This document shows, piece by piece, positions 35,065 through 43,891 of a stretch of DNA of 64,000 nt; within the stretch, counting starts at the first letter, position 1; each line of letters begins with the position of its first letter. The stretch comes from Paraburkholderia sp. BCC1885. GTDB taxonomy: Bacteria; Pseudomonadota; Gammaproteobacteria; Burkholderiales; Burkholderiaceae. The position numbers and the translations under genes were made by a program. Location: positions 124,001-188,000 of the forward strand of contig NZ_CAAJGM010000011.1 in NCBI RefSeq assembly GCF_900996235.1, in the 5' to 3' direction. The notes under the pieces were generated by a model. The model was not told the DNA's origin. It saw only the letters and a list, made by a program, of their open reading frames with translations, and did not search any database.

Positions 35065-35078
35065 CTTTGTCTCCTGTC

Positions 35079-35112
35079 GACCGGAATGCGTGTTTTGGCA
35101 CGCATTCCGGTC
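35079..35112. promoter_or_regulatory. Intercistronic stem-loop with a 14-bp perfect stem
   Basis: GACCGGAATGCGTG and its exact complement flank a 6-base loop, in the 87-bp gap between the PcaC-like gene and the MFS gene on the same strand. No U-run follows, so a transcript-stabilising or processing hairpin, or an operator, is more likely than a terminator. Its lower arm ends 14 bp before the MFS start. Confidence 0.6.
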
Positions 35113-35151
35113 TCACGCAAAACGCTCGTGGATCGAGGCTTTTCCTGCGCT

Positions 35152-35547
35152 TTAGGCCGCCGGGTTCTCCGCCTCGTAAGCCTTGATCGCCTCCGTGGCC
35201 ACGCGGAATGCCGCCAGCGCCAGCGGCGCGCCGCAATAGACTGCCGCCTGCATCAACACCGCGCGAATCTCTTCGCGTGTTACGCCGTTGCGCAGCGCGC
35301 CTTTGATATGCACTGCCAATTCGTGATGCTGGCTCATCGCCGTCAACATGCCGAGATTCAGCATGCTGCGCGTCTTGAACGACAGCGTCTGGTCGCCCCA
35401 GACATCGCCCCAGCAGTATTCGGTGACAAATTTCTGCATCGGCCGGTTGAAGTCGTCTGCGTTGGCCCACGACTTCTCCACGTGCGCCGAGCCGAGCACC
35501 TCCTTACGGTTCTCAAAGCCTTTGTCGAAGCGTTCGTTGTTGTCCAT
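35152..35547 (-). CDS. Carboxymuconolactone decarboxylase family protein (PcaC-like)
   Basis: A 131-aa protein closely resembling gamma-carboxymuconolactone decarboxylase: VTEYCWGDVWGD, LSFKTRSMLNLGMLTAMSQH, HELAVHIKGALRNGVTREEI and RAVLMQAAVYCGAPLALAAF. True PcaC acts in the protocatechuate branch of the beta-ketoadipate pathway. Here no pcaB or pcaG/H is present, so it may act on another lactone or be an accessory protein. The gene follows the aldehyde dehydrogenase on the same strand after 121 bp, which contain a candidate operator. Confidence 0.85.
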   Translation of the reverse strand: MDNNERFDKGFENRKEVLGSAHVEKSWANADDFNRPMQKFVTEYCWGDVWGDQTLSFKTRSMLNLGMLTAMSQHHELAVHIKGALRNGVTREEIRAVLMQAAVYCGAPLALAAFRVATEAIKAYEAENPAA

Positions 35548-35610
35548 TGTGAAATCCTCTACGGTTCGTTGCGTTTCAGGTTCAAATCATCTTAATGCCG
35601 GACACACCGA

Positions 35611-35621
35611 TTGTCCGACAA
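35611..35621. promoter_or_regulatory. Candidate FCD-type GntR operator before the PcaC-like gene
   Basis: TTGT-CCG-ACAA is a perfect palindrome fitting the FadR-family T-N-G-T-N3-A-C-N-A pattern, 64 bp upstream of the PcaC-like start. It overlaps a larger dyad CGGACA/TGTCCG at 35599-35617. It shares an 8-bp core with a site in front of the GntR gene at 31443. Confidence 0.5.
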
Positions 35622-35668
35622 TGAAAAAGCGCAAATTTTTTACTCACTCGGGCCGGCGACCACGCGCC

Positions 35669-37099
35669 TCACGGTGCGCCATAGCCGACCATCGACTTGG
35701 TTTCCAGATACTCGCGCAAGCCAGCTTCGCCCCATTCGCGTCCATTGCCCGAGCGCTTATAGCCACCGAACGGCGCGCCAAAATCAGCCGGCGGGTAATT
35801 CAGGTGCACGCCACCGGCACGCAGGGCGCGTCCCACTTTGCGCGCCCGCTGAAGGTCGCCCGACTGGACATAGGCCGCGAGACCGTATTCGGTGCCGTTC
35901 GCGATGTCGATAGCATTCTCTTCCGAGTCGTATGCCATGATCGATAGCACCGGTCCGAAAATTTCTTCGCGCGCGATCGTCATATCCGGCGTGACGTCGG
36001 CGAATACCGTGGGGCGCACGTAGTAGCCGCGCTCGACACCTGCAGGCAGACCCGTGCCACCTGTGACGAGCCGCGCGCCTTCGTCGATGCCCTTCTGGAT
36101 CAGCGTCTGCACACGCTCGAACTGATTGCGGTTGACGAGCGGACCCAGTTGCGTCGACGGATCGTCGGTCGGGCCGGTACGGTAGGCTTCGGCGGCGCGC
36201 TTCGCGATTTGCGCCGCGTCGTTCATCAAATGACGCGGTACCAGCATGCGAGTCGGAATCGAGCACGACTGACCGCTATTCGTGAAGCACGCGGCGAGGC
36301 CGCGCGTCACCGCTTCTTCCAGGTCGACGTCGTCGAGCAGGATGTTTGCCGACTTGCCGCCCAGTTCCTGCGCGACACGCTTGACCGTTTGCGCCGCCGC
36401 CTCGGCAACCAGCACGCCGGCCCGCGTCGAACCGGTAAACGACACCATGTCGATGTCCGGATGAGAAGCGATGGCCGCGCCCACGCCAGGGCCGTCGCCG
36501 TTGACGAGGTTGAATACACCTGGCGGCACTTGCGCCTCGTCGAGCACCTCGGCGAACAGCAATGCGCTCAACGGTGAGTATTCGCTCGGTTTGAGAACCA
36601 TCGTGCAACCGGCCGCCAGCGCCGGGGCAATCTTCACCACAATCTGGTTGATCGGCCAGTTCCACGGTGTGATCAGGCCGCATACGCCCACCGGTTCCAG
36701 CACGACGCGGGTGCTGCCGCGCTGCTCTTCGAAATCGAAACGTTCGAGCACGTCGATCAGTGCATTGAGGTGCGCCGGCCCGCGTGCGGCCTGGCCGTTG
36801 CGTGCGAAGGTGATGGGCGCGCCCATTTCGCGGCGGATCAGTTCGGCAAACTCGTCGTAGCGGCGCTCATAAATCTGCAGCACGCGTTTGAGCAGGGCCA
36901 CGCGGTCGGTCGCATCGCTGACCGACCATGTCGCAAAAGCCCGACGCGCCGCAGCCACGGCCCGATCCACGTCCTGCGCATCGCCGAGTGCAATCCGCCC
37001 GATTGGCGTTTCGGTCGCCGGGTCGATCACGTCGAAGCCGCTGGCGGACGCCGGTTCGACCCATTTTCCATCAATATAGAACTGCGCTGTATGTGACAT
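35669..37099 (-). CDS. Aldehyde dehydrogenase family protein
   Basis: The 476-aa NAD(P)-dependent aldehyde dehydrogenase starts behind GGAG. General base E245 (QELGGKSANI) and nucleophile C279 (TNSGQSCSIP) are present. Also seen are the oxyanion/NAD residues in LITPWNWPI and the FTGST motif, and the C-terminal FGAPFGGYKRSGNGREWGEA. All hallmarks of a soluble class of broad specificity are intact. It would oxidise an aldehyde or semialdehyde made by the neighbouring hydroxyacid dehydrogenases to the acid. It lies 22 bp downstream of the second HIBADH-like gene. Confidence 0.95.
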   Translation of the reverse strand: MSHTAQFYIDGKWVEPASASGFDVIDPATETPIGRIALGDAQDVDRAVAAARRAFATWSVSDATDRVALLKRVLQIYERRYDEFAELIRREMGAPITFARNGQAARGPAHLNALIDVLERFDFEEQRGSTRVVLEPVGVCGLITPWNWPINQIVVKIAPALAAGCTMVLKPSEYSPLSALLFAEVLDEAQVPPGVFNLVNGDGPGVGAAIASHPDIDMVSFTGSTRAGVLVAEAAAQTVKRVAQELGGKSANILLDDVDLEEAVTRGLAACFTNSGQSCSIPTRMLVPRHLMNDAAQIAKRAAEAYRTGPTDDPSTQLGPLVNRNQFERVQTLIQKGIDEGARLVTGGTGLPAGVERGYYVRPTVFADVTPDMTIAREEIFGPVLSIMAYDSEENAIDIANGTEYGLAAYVQSGDLQRARKVGRALRAGGVHLNYPPADFGAPFGGYKRSGNGREWGEAGLREYLETKSMVGYGAP

Positions 37100-37121
37100 A
37101 GAGGACTCCGATCAATTTGTC

Positions 37122-38009
37122 TCAGGAGGCGTCGCCGGGCAGCAGACGATACAGCTCCGTGTGGTCCGTCGCCGCTGTCGAACGTGACGCCGCGTCGTTC
37201 CACATCGCGGTGCAGGTCACGCCGAGCGTCATCGGATAGTCGACGGCCTGCGCGAGAGCACGCGCGATCTTCAGATCCTTGTTCATCAGTTGCAGCGCGA
37301 AACCTGATGCAAACGTGCCGCTCAGCATGAATTGCTTGACCTTGTTTTCAGACGTATTGGTGCGGCCCGACGACGCATTCAGCACGTCGGTCATGACACC
37401 CGGTTCAATCCCAAAGCGCTCGGCGACATGCAGCGCCTCGACGGTCGCCGCGAGGCCGGCAGCCGAGACATAGTTGTTTAGCGCTTTCGCAGCATGGCCC
37501 GCGCCCGCGCTGCCGATATGCAGCACGCTCTTGCCCATGGCGTCGAGCAACGGCTTGCAACGCTCAAGCACCTCCTGCGCGCCGCCGACCAGAATCGCCA
37601 GCGAGCCCTCGCGTGCTTTCTTGACCCCGCCCGACACCGGCGCATCCAGATAAGCGTAGCCGCGCTCCGCGAGCGTCTCGCCGAGTTTGCGCGAACGTTC
37701 CGGCTCCGACGAACTCATATCGATGACGACCGCGCCTTTTGCCAGATGGCTTACCCAGCCGCCCGCGCCACCGCCGAGCAGAACTTCTTCCACGATCGCC
37801 GAATTGGGCAGCATGGTGATCAAGACGTCGAGCGTTGCAGCGTGGTCCGGTTTCAGGCGCTGGGCGCCGATCTGCGTGGCCAGCGTGTCGGCACGCGCGG
37901 CATCCGCGTCATCGAGATACAGTTCGAATCCGGCGGTCGCGAGACACTGCGCCATCGGCGCGCCCATCATGCCGAGTCCGATAAAGCCGATGCGTTTCGG
38001 TTGTGTCAT
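37122..38009 (-). CDS. NAD(P)-dependent oxidoreductase, 3-hydroxyisobutyrate dehydrogenase family (2)
   Basis: A 295-aa enzyme with the dinucleotide-binding motif GFIGLGMMGAPMA at residues 8-20, the substrate-binding DMSSSEPE and APVSGGVKKAREGSL, and catalytic lysine K175 in GHAAKALNN. This intact set defines the beta-hydroxyacid dehydrogenase family. It lies between the NIPSNAP and aldehyde dehydrogenase genes. Oxidation of a beta-hydroxyacid to a semialdehyde, which the next gene product could oxidise, is a natural pairing but unproven. Confidence 0.9.
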   Translation of the reverse strand: MTQPKRIGFIGLGMMGAPMAQCLATAGFELYLDDADAARADTLATQIGAQRLKPDHAATLDVLITMLPNSAIVEEVLLGGGAGGWVSHLAKGAVVIDMSSSEPERSRKLGETLAERGYAYLDAPVSGGVKKAREGSLAILVGGAQEVLERCKPLLDAMGKSVLHIGSAGAGHAAKALNNYVSAAGLAATVEALHVAERFGIEPGVMTDVLNASSGRTNTSENKVKQFMLSGTFASGFALQLMNKDLKIARALAQAVDYPMTLGVTCTAMWNDAASRSTAATDHTELYRLLPGDAS

Positions 38010-38021
38010 GGCAAATATTCC

Positions 38022-38348
38022 TTACTGCAGGGCCGAAAAAGTCGTCGGCGTCAAAAAGTGATTTTCGATGCGTTCGACAATCGGCCGTTCCGCCTCGGTT
38101 GCGGCGCGCTTGGCGATCCATTCCGCGTCGGCTTGAAACGCATTCCACTTCTGTTCGCGCTCCGCGAGACTCTCCCACTTCACCATATACGTGAGCGTGT
38201 GATTGCTCGGGCCGATCAACGTGGTCCAGAAGCCGATCTGCTGAATGCCGTATTTCTCGAAGAAGCCGAGCGTGGTGGTGGTGAAGCGATCGAGCAATGC
38301 CGGCAGCCGGGTGGGGGCGCAATGGTAAATCCGCATTTCGACAATCAT
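38022..38348 (-). CDS. NIPSNAP family protein
   Basis: A 108-aa dimeric alpha/beta-barrel-type protein. It starts at an ATG with GGAG six bases upstream and shows the NIPSNAP pattern: MRIYHCAPTRLPALLDRFTT, GFFEKYGIQQIGFWTTLIG, HTLTYMVKWESLAEREQKWN and AFQADAEW. Functions are largely unknown; members often stand in catabolic operons and may be small isomerases or chaperones of reactive intermediates. It lies between two hydroxyisobutyrate-dehydrogenase-like genes. Confidence 0.9.
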   Translation of the reverse strand: MIVEMRIYHCAPTRLPALLDRFTTTTLGFFEKYGIQQIGFWTTLIGPSNHTLTYMVKWESLAEREQKWNAFQADAEWIAKRAATEAERPIVERIENHFLTPTTFSALQ

Positions 38349-38395
38349 GGTGTACTCCGATCAGGTTTATATAACGTTCGTGTGGCGCGTTCGAA

Positions 38396-39304
38396 TCAGT
38401 CCGCAAGGCCTTCGCCCGACGACCAGTGTTCGACGTATTTGACGAGCTCGGTCATGTCGCGCTTCGCGCCGTCCTGCATTGCTGCGTAATTCCAGACTTG
38501 ACGCGCCACGCTGCCGACCCACATCGGCACACCGAGCGCCTGGCATTCCTCGACGGCCAGACCGATGTCCTTGCAGACACTGCCGATCGGAAAGCCGAAA
38601 TCGAACGTGCGCGGCAGCACCTGCTTCGGAAACTTGTCGAGCGTCGCGCCGTTTTTGCCGCTCCCCGCGTTGATCACCGACATCATCACCTCGGGGTCGA
38701 GACCGCCGCGCATGCCGGCCACGAAGGCCTCGGATGTAATCGCAAAGGCCGTGGACGAGAGCATGTTGTTCAGCAGCTTCAGCAACTGCCCTTGCCCCGG
38801 CTCCTCGCCGACGACGAACACTTTGCCAAGGACTTCGAACAATCCGCGCACTTCATTGAGTGCTGCGGGCTTGCCTGCCGCCATGATCGCGAGCGTGCCC
38901 TTGCTGGCGCCCGCTGCTCCGCCGCTCACCGGTGCATCGACCGTGTCGATGCCTTTCGCCAGCAGGCCGTCGGCGACTTCCTTCTCGGTGCGCGACCCGA
39001 CGGTCGACAGGTCGATCAGAATCTTCAGGGCGCTGCCTTCTATCAGACCGCCCTCGCCTATCGCAACCTGCCTGAATACGGCCGGCGTCGGCAGGCTCGT
39101 AAAGACGATGCGTGCGTGGTCGGCCACGTCGCGAACGGATTTCGCCGCGTGCGCGCCCAGCGCCACGAGCTCGGCAACCGCCTTCTCATCGCGGTCATAG
39201 ACGATCAACGAATGGCCGGCTTCGATCAGACGCCGCGCCATCGGACGTCCCATCACGCCCACACCGACAAATCCGGTTTGATTCTTTTGCTCACTGCTCG
39301 ACAT
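38396..39304 (-). CDS. NAD(P)-dependent oxidoreductase, 3-hydroxyisobutyrate dehydrogenase family (3)
   Basis: This 302-aa paralogue has GFVGVGVMGRPMA at residues 11-23, DLSTVGSRTEKE, APVSGGAAGASKGTLAI, and catalytic lysine K176 in GQLLKLLNN. It is complete. The three family members in this cluster are clearly divergent from one another, so different substrates or stereochemistry are more likely than recent duplication. It is followed by the NIPSNAP gene and preceded by the MmgE/PrpD gene. Confidence 0.9.
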   Translation of the reverse strand: MSSSEQKNQTGFVGVGVMGRPMARRLIEAGHSLIVYDRDEKAVAELVALGAHAAKSVRDVADHARIVFTSLPTPAVFRQVAIGEGGLIEGSALKILIDLSTVGSRTEKEVADGLLAKGIDTVDAPVSGGAAGASKGTLAIMAAGKPAALNEVRGLFEVLGKVFVVGEEPGQGQLLKLLNNMLSSTAFAITSEAFVAGMRGGLDPEVMMSVINAGSGKNGATLDKFPKQVLPRTFDFGFPIGSVCKDIGLAVEECQALGVPMWVGSVARQVWNYAAMQDGAKRDMTELVKYVEHWSSGEGLAD

Positions 39305-39351
39305 GATTTCCCTCGCCCATGAAAGTTTGCGTCAGCACCGCGCGTCCCTGC

Positions 39352-40740
39352 TTATGACGCGCGTGCCATGTACATCGGTGCGGCGGCGTCCGCCTCGCTA
39401 TCGAGACGCCCTAAGCGGTCGGCCAGCGGTTGCGGCGCCACGCCGGAGCCCCCGTATGCCGCCAATTCGCGTAATTTCGCCGCCAGTTCCTCATCCTTTA
39501 ACGGTGCGGCCAGGCTGCCCCGGGCGGCCTCGATGCGCCGCGACACGACCTCGCCGGAACGCAACACCACCGTGACCTGTGCCGATTCGACGGGCCACGA
39601 CGCCTCGTCGATAAAATGCAGGCGGCCCGCGAATGCCCGCAGCGCCGGCTCCGCCACCGCCGCATCGCTGAATTCCGCGAGACCCGCCTTGCCGCGCGCC
39701 AGCGTCACCGCAACGGCGTGCTGCGCGCTCACCTGCGATTCGCGTCCCGAACGCACCCCTGGACGATCAGTACGCTCGCGCAGCAACGGATGTCCGGTCA
39801 GTTCGACGCGTTCGATATCGTCTAGCGTCCAGCGAGCGTCGCGTCGCAGATCGAGACAGGCGTCGATAACCGGATTAAGCACGACACCGCACGGATAAGG
39901 CTTATACGTGTTCGACAACAGCGCCCAATCGCGGCCCAAACCATCTGTCAGCGCGTTTAGCTTCGGCTCATTGGCGGTCACGTTGAGAAACCCACGCGCG
40001 CCTTCTAGCGGCGCATCGGGACCGGAGAAGCCGTCCTTCGCAAGCAGGGCGGACAGCAGCCCGTTGCGCGCCGCATTGCCCACGCTAACGCTTTTCGACA
40101 TCGTGCCGAGCGTTTCGACCAGTCCGCCCGCTTGCGCCGATGCATTGCCCAAGGCCCAAACAATCTGCTGTTCATTCAGACCGCAAGCCTTCGCAACCGC
40201 CACGGCCGCGCCAAATACGCCACACGTCGACGTAATATGCCAGCCGCGTTGATAGTGTCCGGGCGAAACCGCATTGCCGATCCGGCACTCCACTTCCACG
40301 CCGAGCACGAAGGCCAGCAATAACGCCTCACCGCTGATCGCTTTCGAGTCCCGCTGCGTTTCCGCCAATGCAAACAGCGCAGCCGCAACGGGCGCGGTCG
40401 GATGAATGATGGTGGGCATATGCGTGTCGTCGAAGTCGAACACGTTTGCACTCATCGCGTTGAGCGCGGCCGCGTTCAGCATATCCGTGCGCTCGCTACG
40501 CCCGATCACGCCGGCATCGTGCGCCGCGCTGAAGCGCCCATACACCGCCACCGCTTTGTCGAGCACCGGATCGTTGCAGCCCGCCAGTGCCACGGCGAAG
40601 TAGTTGACCAGTGCGCGCTTTGCTTCGTGCCGCACGGCAACGGGTAGATCCGACCATTCAGTCACGGCGACGAATCGCGCGAGTTCACGCGTGATCGCGC
40701 CGCTCTGCACGGATGGCGTCGCTAAAGAGTCAGCCTGCAA
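39352..40740 (-). CDS. MmgE/PrpD family protein
   Basis: A 462-aa protein from a TTG at 40740, behind GAAGGGGG five bases away; it overlaps the SDR stop by 11 bp, and no ATG is available near the N-terminus. Family features are ALVNYFAVALAGCNDPVL, the NVFDFDDTHMPTIIHPTAPV segment with the conserved Asp-Asp-x-His, GWHITSTCGVFGAAVAVAKA and SNTYKPYPCGVVLNPVIDA. Members include 2-methylcitrate dehydratase and cis-aconitate decarboxylase, acting on branched tricarboxylates. Here there is no methylcitrate synthase, so the substrate is open. Confidence 0.87.
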   Translation of the reverse strand: MQADSLATPSVQSGAITRELARFVAVTEWSDLPVAVRHEAKRALVNYFAVALAGCNDPVLDKAVAVYGRFSAAHDAGVIGRSERTDMLNAAALNAMSANVFDFDDTHMPTIIHPTAPVAAALFALAETQRDSKAISGEALLLAFVLGVEVECRIGNAVSPGHYQRGWHITSTCGVFGAAVAVAKACGLNEQQIVWALGNASAQAGGLVETLGTMSKSVSVGNAARNGLLSALLAKDGFSGPDAPLEGARGFLNVTANEPKLNALTDGLGRDWALLSNTYKPYPCGVVLNPVIDACLDLRRDARWTLDDIERVELTGHPLLRERTDRPGVRSGRESQVSAQHAVAVTLARGKAGLAEFSDAAVAEPALRAFAGRLHFIDEASWPVESAQVTVVLRSGEVVSRRIEAARGSLAAPLKDEELAAKLRELAAYGGSGVAPQPLADRLGRLDSEADAAAPMYMARAS

Positions 40741-41515
40741 GCCAGCCCCCTTCGATCGGCATCAACGCGCCGGTAATCTGGCTCGCCGAGGGCGAACACA
40801 GGAACACAATCAGGTCGCCGACATGTGCGGCGTCTATCAGCTCGCCGGTAGGCTGTTTGCCCTGCAGGAACTCATGAACCGCGTCATCGCGGCTCAGGCC
40901 ACGCGCATCCATCAGATCGTTGATGCGGCCGTCGATGTTCGGCGTCAGCACCGACCCCGGACAGATCGCGTTACAGGTTATGCCTTGATTGAGCGTTTCG
41001 ATCGCCACCGAGCGCGTGAGCCCGAGCAAAGCCGTCTTGGTCGTGACGTAATCCACCCGGTTGGCCGTCGCACGCGTGCCGTACACCGACGTCATGTTGA
41101 AGATGCGGCCCCAGCCACGCTTGCGCATGCCGGGCAGCGTCAACTGAATCGCGCGAAACGCTGCCGTCAGATTCACAGCGAGCGCGCTGTTCCAATGCTC
41201 GATTGAAAACGATTCGATACCCGCAAAGTGGCGCACCACCGCGTTATTGACCAGCACGTCGATCGCGCCCAAGCGCTCGTGTGCCGCGTCGATGAGCCGG
41301 TCGACGCCGTCCACCGTGGACAGATCGGCGCGCACGTAATTCACGTCGACGTCGTGCGAAGCGGATAGCTCGGCGCAGGTTTGCTCCATGCTCTGCGCCG
41401 TTTCGAGGCCATGTAGCACGATATGACTGCCACTAGCCGCGAGTGCTTTTGCCATGGCAAGACCCAGTCCGTTCGACGAACCGGTCACGAGCACATTTTT
41501 TCCCTTTAGCGCCAT
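40730..41515 (-). CDS. SDR-family oxidoreductase (3-hydroxybutyrate dehydrogenase-like)
   Basis: A 261-aa short-chain dehydrogenase. The cofactor motif TGSSNGLG is at residues 11-18, NNAVVR replaces the usual NNAG, and the active site is a YVTTK (Y-x3-K) pair with NMTSVYG before it. The C-terminus GALMPIEGGWLAG is typical of SDRs. Resemblance to D-3-hydroxybutyrate dehydrogenases is visible in VTGSSNGLGLAMAKALAASG and ITCNAICPGSVLTP. It is 11 bp downstream of the lactonase-like gene and overlaps the MmgE/PrpD start. Confidence 0.9.
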   Translation of the reverse strand: MALKGKNVLVTGSSNGLGLAMAKALAASGSHIVLHGLETAQSMEQTCAELSASHDVDVNYVRADLSTVDGVDRLIDAAHERLGAIDVLVNNAVVRHFAGIESFSIEHWNSALAVNLTAAFRAIQLTLPGMRKRGWGRIFNMTSVYGTRATANRVDYVTTKTALLGLTRSVAIETLNQGITCNAICPGSVLTPNIDGRINDLMDARGLSRDDAVHEFLQGKQPTGELIDAAHVGDLIVFLCSPSASQITGALMPIEGGWLAG

Positions 41516-41526
41516 GTGATTTTCCT

Positions 41527-42327
41527 TTAGCGCGGCTCGGCATCGAGACGCACGATCCAGCCCTCGGTCTCACGATCATGCGCGGGATAGCGCGCCAGCA
41601 CCGCCGGGTCGTGGCCGGGGATCACATGATTCGGCGAGTCGGCAAGACGATGCGCGGTCTCGTACCCTTCCAGCATGTCGCCGACGTTGTACACCACCGG
41701 AAACGGCCGATGCTCCTGCATATTTGCGTAGAAGTGCGATGCATCCGAAGCCAGCACGACCCAGCCACGCTCCGTATGCACACGCACGATCTGCAGGCCA
41801 TTGGTATGGCCGCCCACCCAATGCACGCTCAGTCCTGGCGCGACTTCGGACGCACCTTCGTGAAACCGCACGCGTCCGTCGAAAAGCCGGCCTACCATCG
41901 ACTTCACGTCTTCCGGCTCGAACGGATGACTCAGCGCGTGATGACACATGCAACGGCCGGTGCAATAGGCCATCTCACGATCCTGCAGATGATAGTGAGC
42001 GCGCGGAAAGAGCGTGCTGTTACCCGCGTGATCGTAGTGCATGTGGGTGATGATCACGTCATTGACAGACGCTGCGGAGATGCCGATTTTCTGCAAACCG
42101 TGTTCCACCGTATTGGTGATGGTGCGGCCGCGCTTGTCGGCCATCGTCTGGTCAAAACCCGTGTCGACGATGAACGTGCGCGTCTTGCCGACTACCGCCC
42201 ACACGAAATAATCGAGCGGCATGGCGACGTCATGCGAATCGCCACCAATGAAGTTGTCGCCTGAACGACGCTCGAAATGTGCGTACTTGACGGCATAAAT
42301 CCGGTAATTCTCGATCTGCGATGACAT
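41527..42327 (-). CDS. Metallo-beta-lactamase-fold hydrolase (N-acyl homoserine lactonase family)
   Basis: A 266-aa enzyme with the two-metal site H95-x-H97-x-D99-H100 (THMHYDHAGN), a further histidine in WVGGHTNGLQ, the bridging Asp in VLASDASHFY and a late HVIPGHDP. This layout matches the AiiA-type lactonase family. Members hydrolyse homoserine lactones or other lactones. Next to SMP-30-like, SDR and MmgE/PrpD genes, a metabolic lactone is as likely a substrate as a quorum signal. It lies downstream of an MFS gene. Confidence 0.88.
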   Translation of the reverse strand: MSSQIENYRIYAVKYAHFERRSGDNFIGGDSHDVAMPLDYFVWAVVGKTRTFIVDTGFDQTMADKRGRTITNTVEHGLQKIGISAASVNDVIITHMHYDHAGNSTLFPRAHYHLQDREMAYCTGRCMCHHALSHPFEPEDVKSMVGRLFDGRVRFHEGASEVAPGLSVHWVGGHTNGLQIVRVHTERGWVVLASDASHFYANMQEHRPFPVVYNVGDMLEGYETAHRLADSPNHVIPGHDPAVLARYPAHDRETEGWIVRLDAEPR

Positions 42328-42393
42328 GTCTCGGGTGTCCTCGTATTGACTGAATATGCAGTGACGGTTGCGGCCAGCTTCGGTTGTCCGCTG

Positions 42394-43803
42394 TTATCTG
42401 AGCGCTTCGGCTGTGCCGCCCTTCATCGCCTCCTGAGGCGTCGCGCTGCCCGTCTCCTGTTCGATGGCTTCGAGCGAGCGCCGTTTCGTCTCCGGACCAA
42501 TGACGCCGACGATCAATGCCTGGGCAAGCAGCGTCCCGACGATCAGCGTCAACACGCCCGCGATGCCAAACTTCATGAACGATGCGGCGACCGCATAAGG
42601 AATCGCGATGCTGACCGCGCGCCCGACCGTATTCGACAGACCCGCGCCGCGCAGCCGCAAGCGGGTGGGAAACAACTCGGGAACATAGGTCGCCACGCTG
42701 AACGACGACAGCACGTAAATGCAGCAGGTAATCGCAAAGCCCAATGCGGTAATTGCCACGGCCGATTGCGCGAACGGATAGGCCACGCCGAATGCCGCGC
42801 AGATTAGCGAAAACAGAACGATGCCCCATTTACGCCCAATTCGCTCGGCAAGCACAAAAGCGATCAGCGAACCGACCGGCCCTCCCGCGAACATCACGGC
42901 CGTCAGACCGAGCGAACTCGATACGCTATGCCCTTGCTTGACGAGGAACGTGGGTATCCAGCTCACAAACGCGTAATTGACGGTGAAAAGCGCGACCAAT
43001 ACCGTGATGCCCGTAATGGTGCGGCTCAGCAGTTGGCGGGAGAACAGTTCGCTCAGACGGCCATGGTCCTGCTCGCTCGCTTCGAGGCGGCGCGGCGCCG
43101 CTTCGTTTGCGTTGACGGTGGCGGCGTCCACGCCGCAGGCGGCTTCGATACGCGACACGATGCCCGCGGCTTCGTCGCCGCGGCCACGCGATTCCAGCCA
43201 GCGCGGCGATTCCGGCATCGACTTGCGCAGGAACCAGACCACCAGCGCTCCGCATCCGGCAATGGCGAACATCCAGCGCCATCCGTATTGCGGAACGATT
43301 AGCCAGCCGAGAAACGTCGAAAGAAACAGCGACGTATTGATGATGAGATTAAGGATCGTGCCGAAGCGGCCACGCCAAACGGCGGGAATGAACTCGCTGA
43401 GCGTGCCGTAGCCAACCACGATTTCCGCGCCCATGCCAATGCCCATGATGAGCCGGAAGACGATGAGCCACGGCATCGACGGCGCAAATGCGGCGGCAAT
43501 CGAAGCAAAGCCGTAGATGCCGAGGTTGAATTGATAACAGAAGCGGCGCCCGAATCTGTCGCCGAGGACACCTGAGAGCCATGCGCCCGTCATCATGCCG
43601 ATGAAGGTGACGGAGACGAAGGCTGCGTTGAGGCTGAGAGTGGATTCGCCACTGTGGATCATGGCGGCCAGCACCGCGCCGGCAATGTAAATGTCGAACG
43701 AATCGAAGTACATGCCGGCGGCAATCAGGCCCAGCATCCGCCAATGGAAGCCCGATAGCGGCAGGCCGTCCAGACGTGCTCCTACGCTTGCATAGCCCGG
43801 CAT
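42394..43803 (-). CDS. MFS transporter, organic-acid/sugar type
   Basis: The product is 469 aa from the ATG at 43803, with GGAG eight bases upstream; the frame opens further, but without family similarity. There are about twelve transmembrane segments, with FHWRMLGLIAAGMYFDSFDI in helix 1, GVLGDRFGRRFCYQFNLGI after helix 2 and PESPRWLESRGRGDEAAGIV at the mid-loop, as in the sugar-porter/aromatic-acid clades. It is the first gene after a recognisable sigma-70-like promoter (43892-43919). It probably imports a compound for the genes downstream. Confidence 0.9.
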   Translation of the reverse strand: MPGYASVGARLDGLPLSGFHWRMLGLIAAGMYFDSFDIYIAGAVLAAMIHSGESTLSLNAAFVSVTFIGMMTGAWLSGVLGDRFGRRFCYQFNLGIYGFASIAAAFAPSMPWLIVFRLIMGIGMGAEIVVGYGTLSEFIPAVWRGRFGTILNLIINTSLFLSTFLGWLIVPQYGWRWMFAIAGCGALVVWFLRKSMPESPRWLESRGRGDEAAGIVSRIEAACGVDAATVNANEAAPRRLEASEQDHGRLSELFSRQLLSRTITGITVLVALFTVNYAFVSWIPTFLVKQGHSVSSSLGLTAVMFAGGPVGSLIAFVLAERIGRKWGIVLFSLICAAFGVAYPFAQSAVAITALGFAITCCIYVLSSFSVATYVPELFPTRLRLRGAGLSNTVGRAVSIAIPYAVAASFMKFGIAGVLTLIVGTLLAQALIVGVIGPETKRRSLEAIEQETGSATPQEAMKGGTAEALR

Positions 43804-43891
43804 GATGGTGTCTCCGTCTGTTCGGTCTTGTGTCCGCGAGCTTGCCTGCATCTGCGCATGGCGCATCAGAGGCAACACACTCACGAATCAG

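Noticed and set aside
37122..40740. A methylcitrate-cycle locus, suggested by MmgE/PrpD
   Set aside because: No methylcitrate synthase or methylisocitrate lyase is nearby, so PrpD function is not supported.
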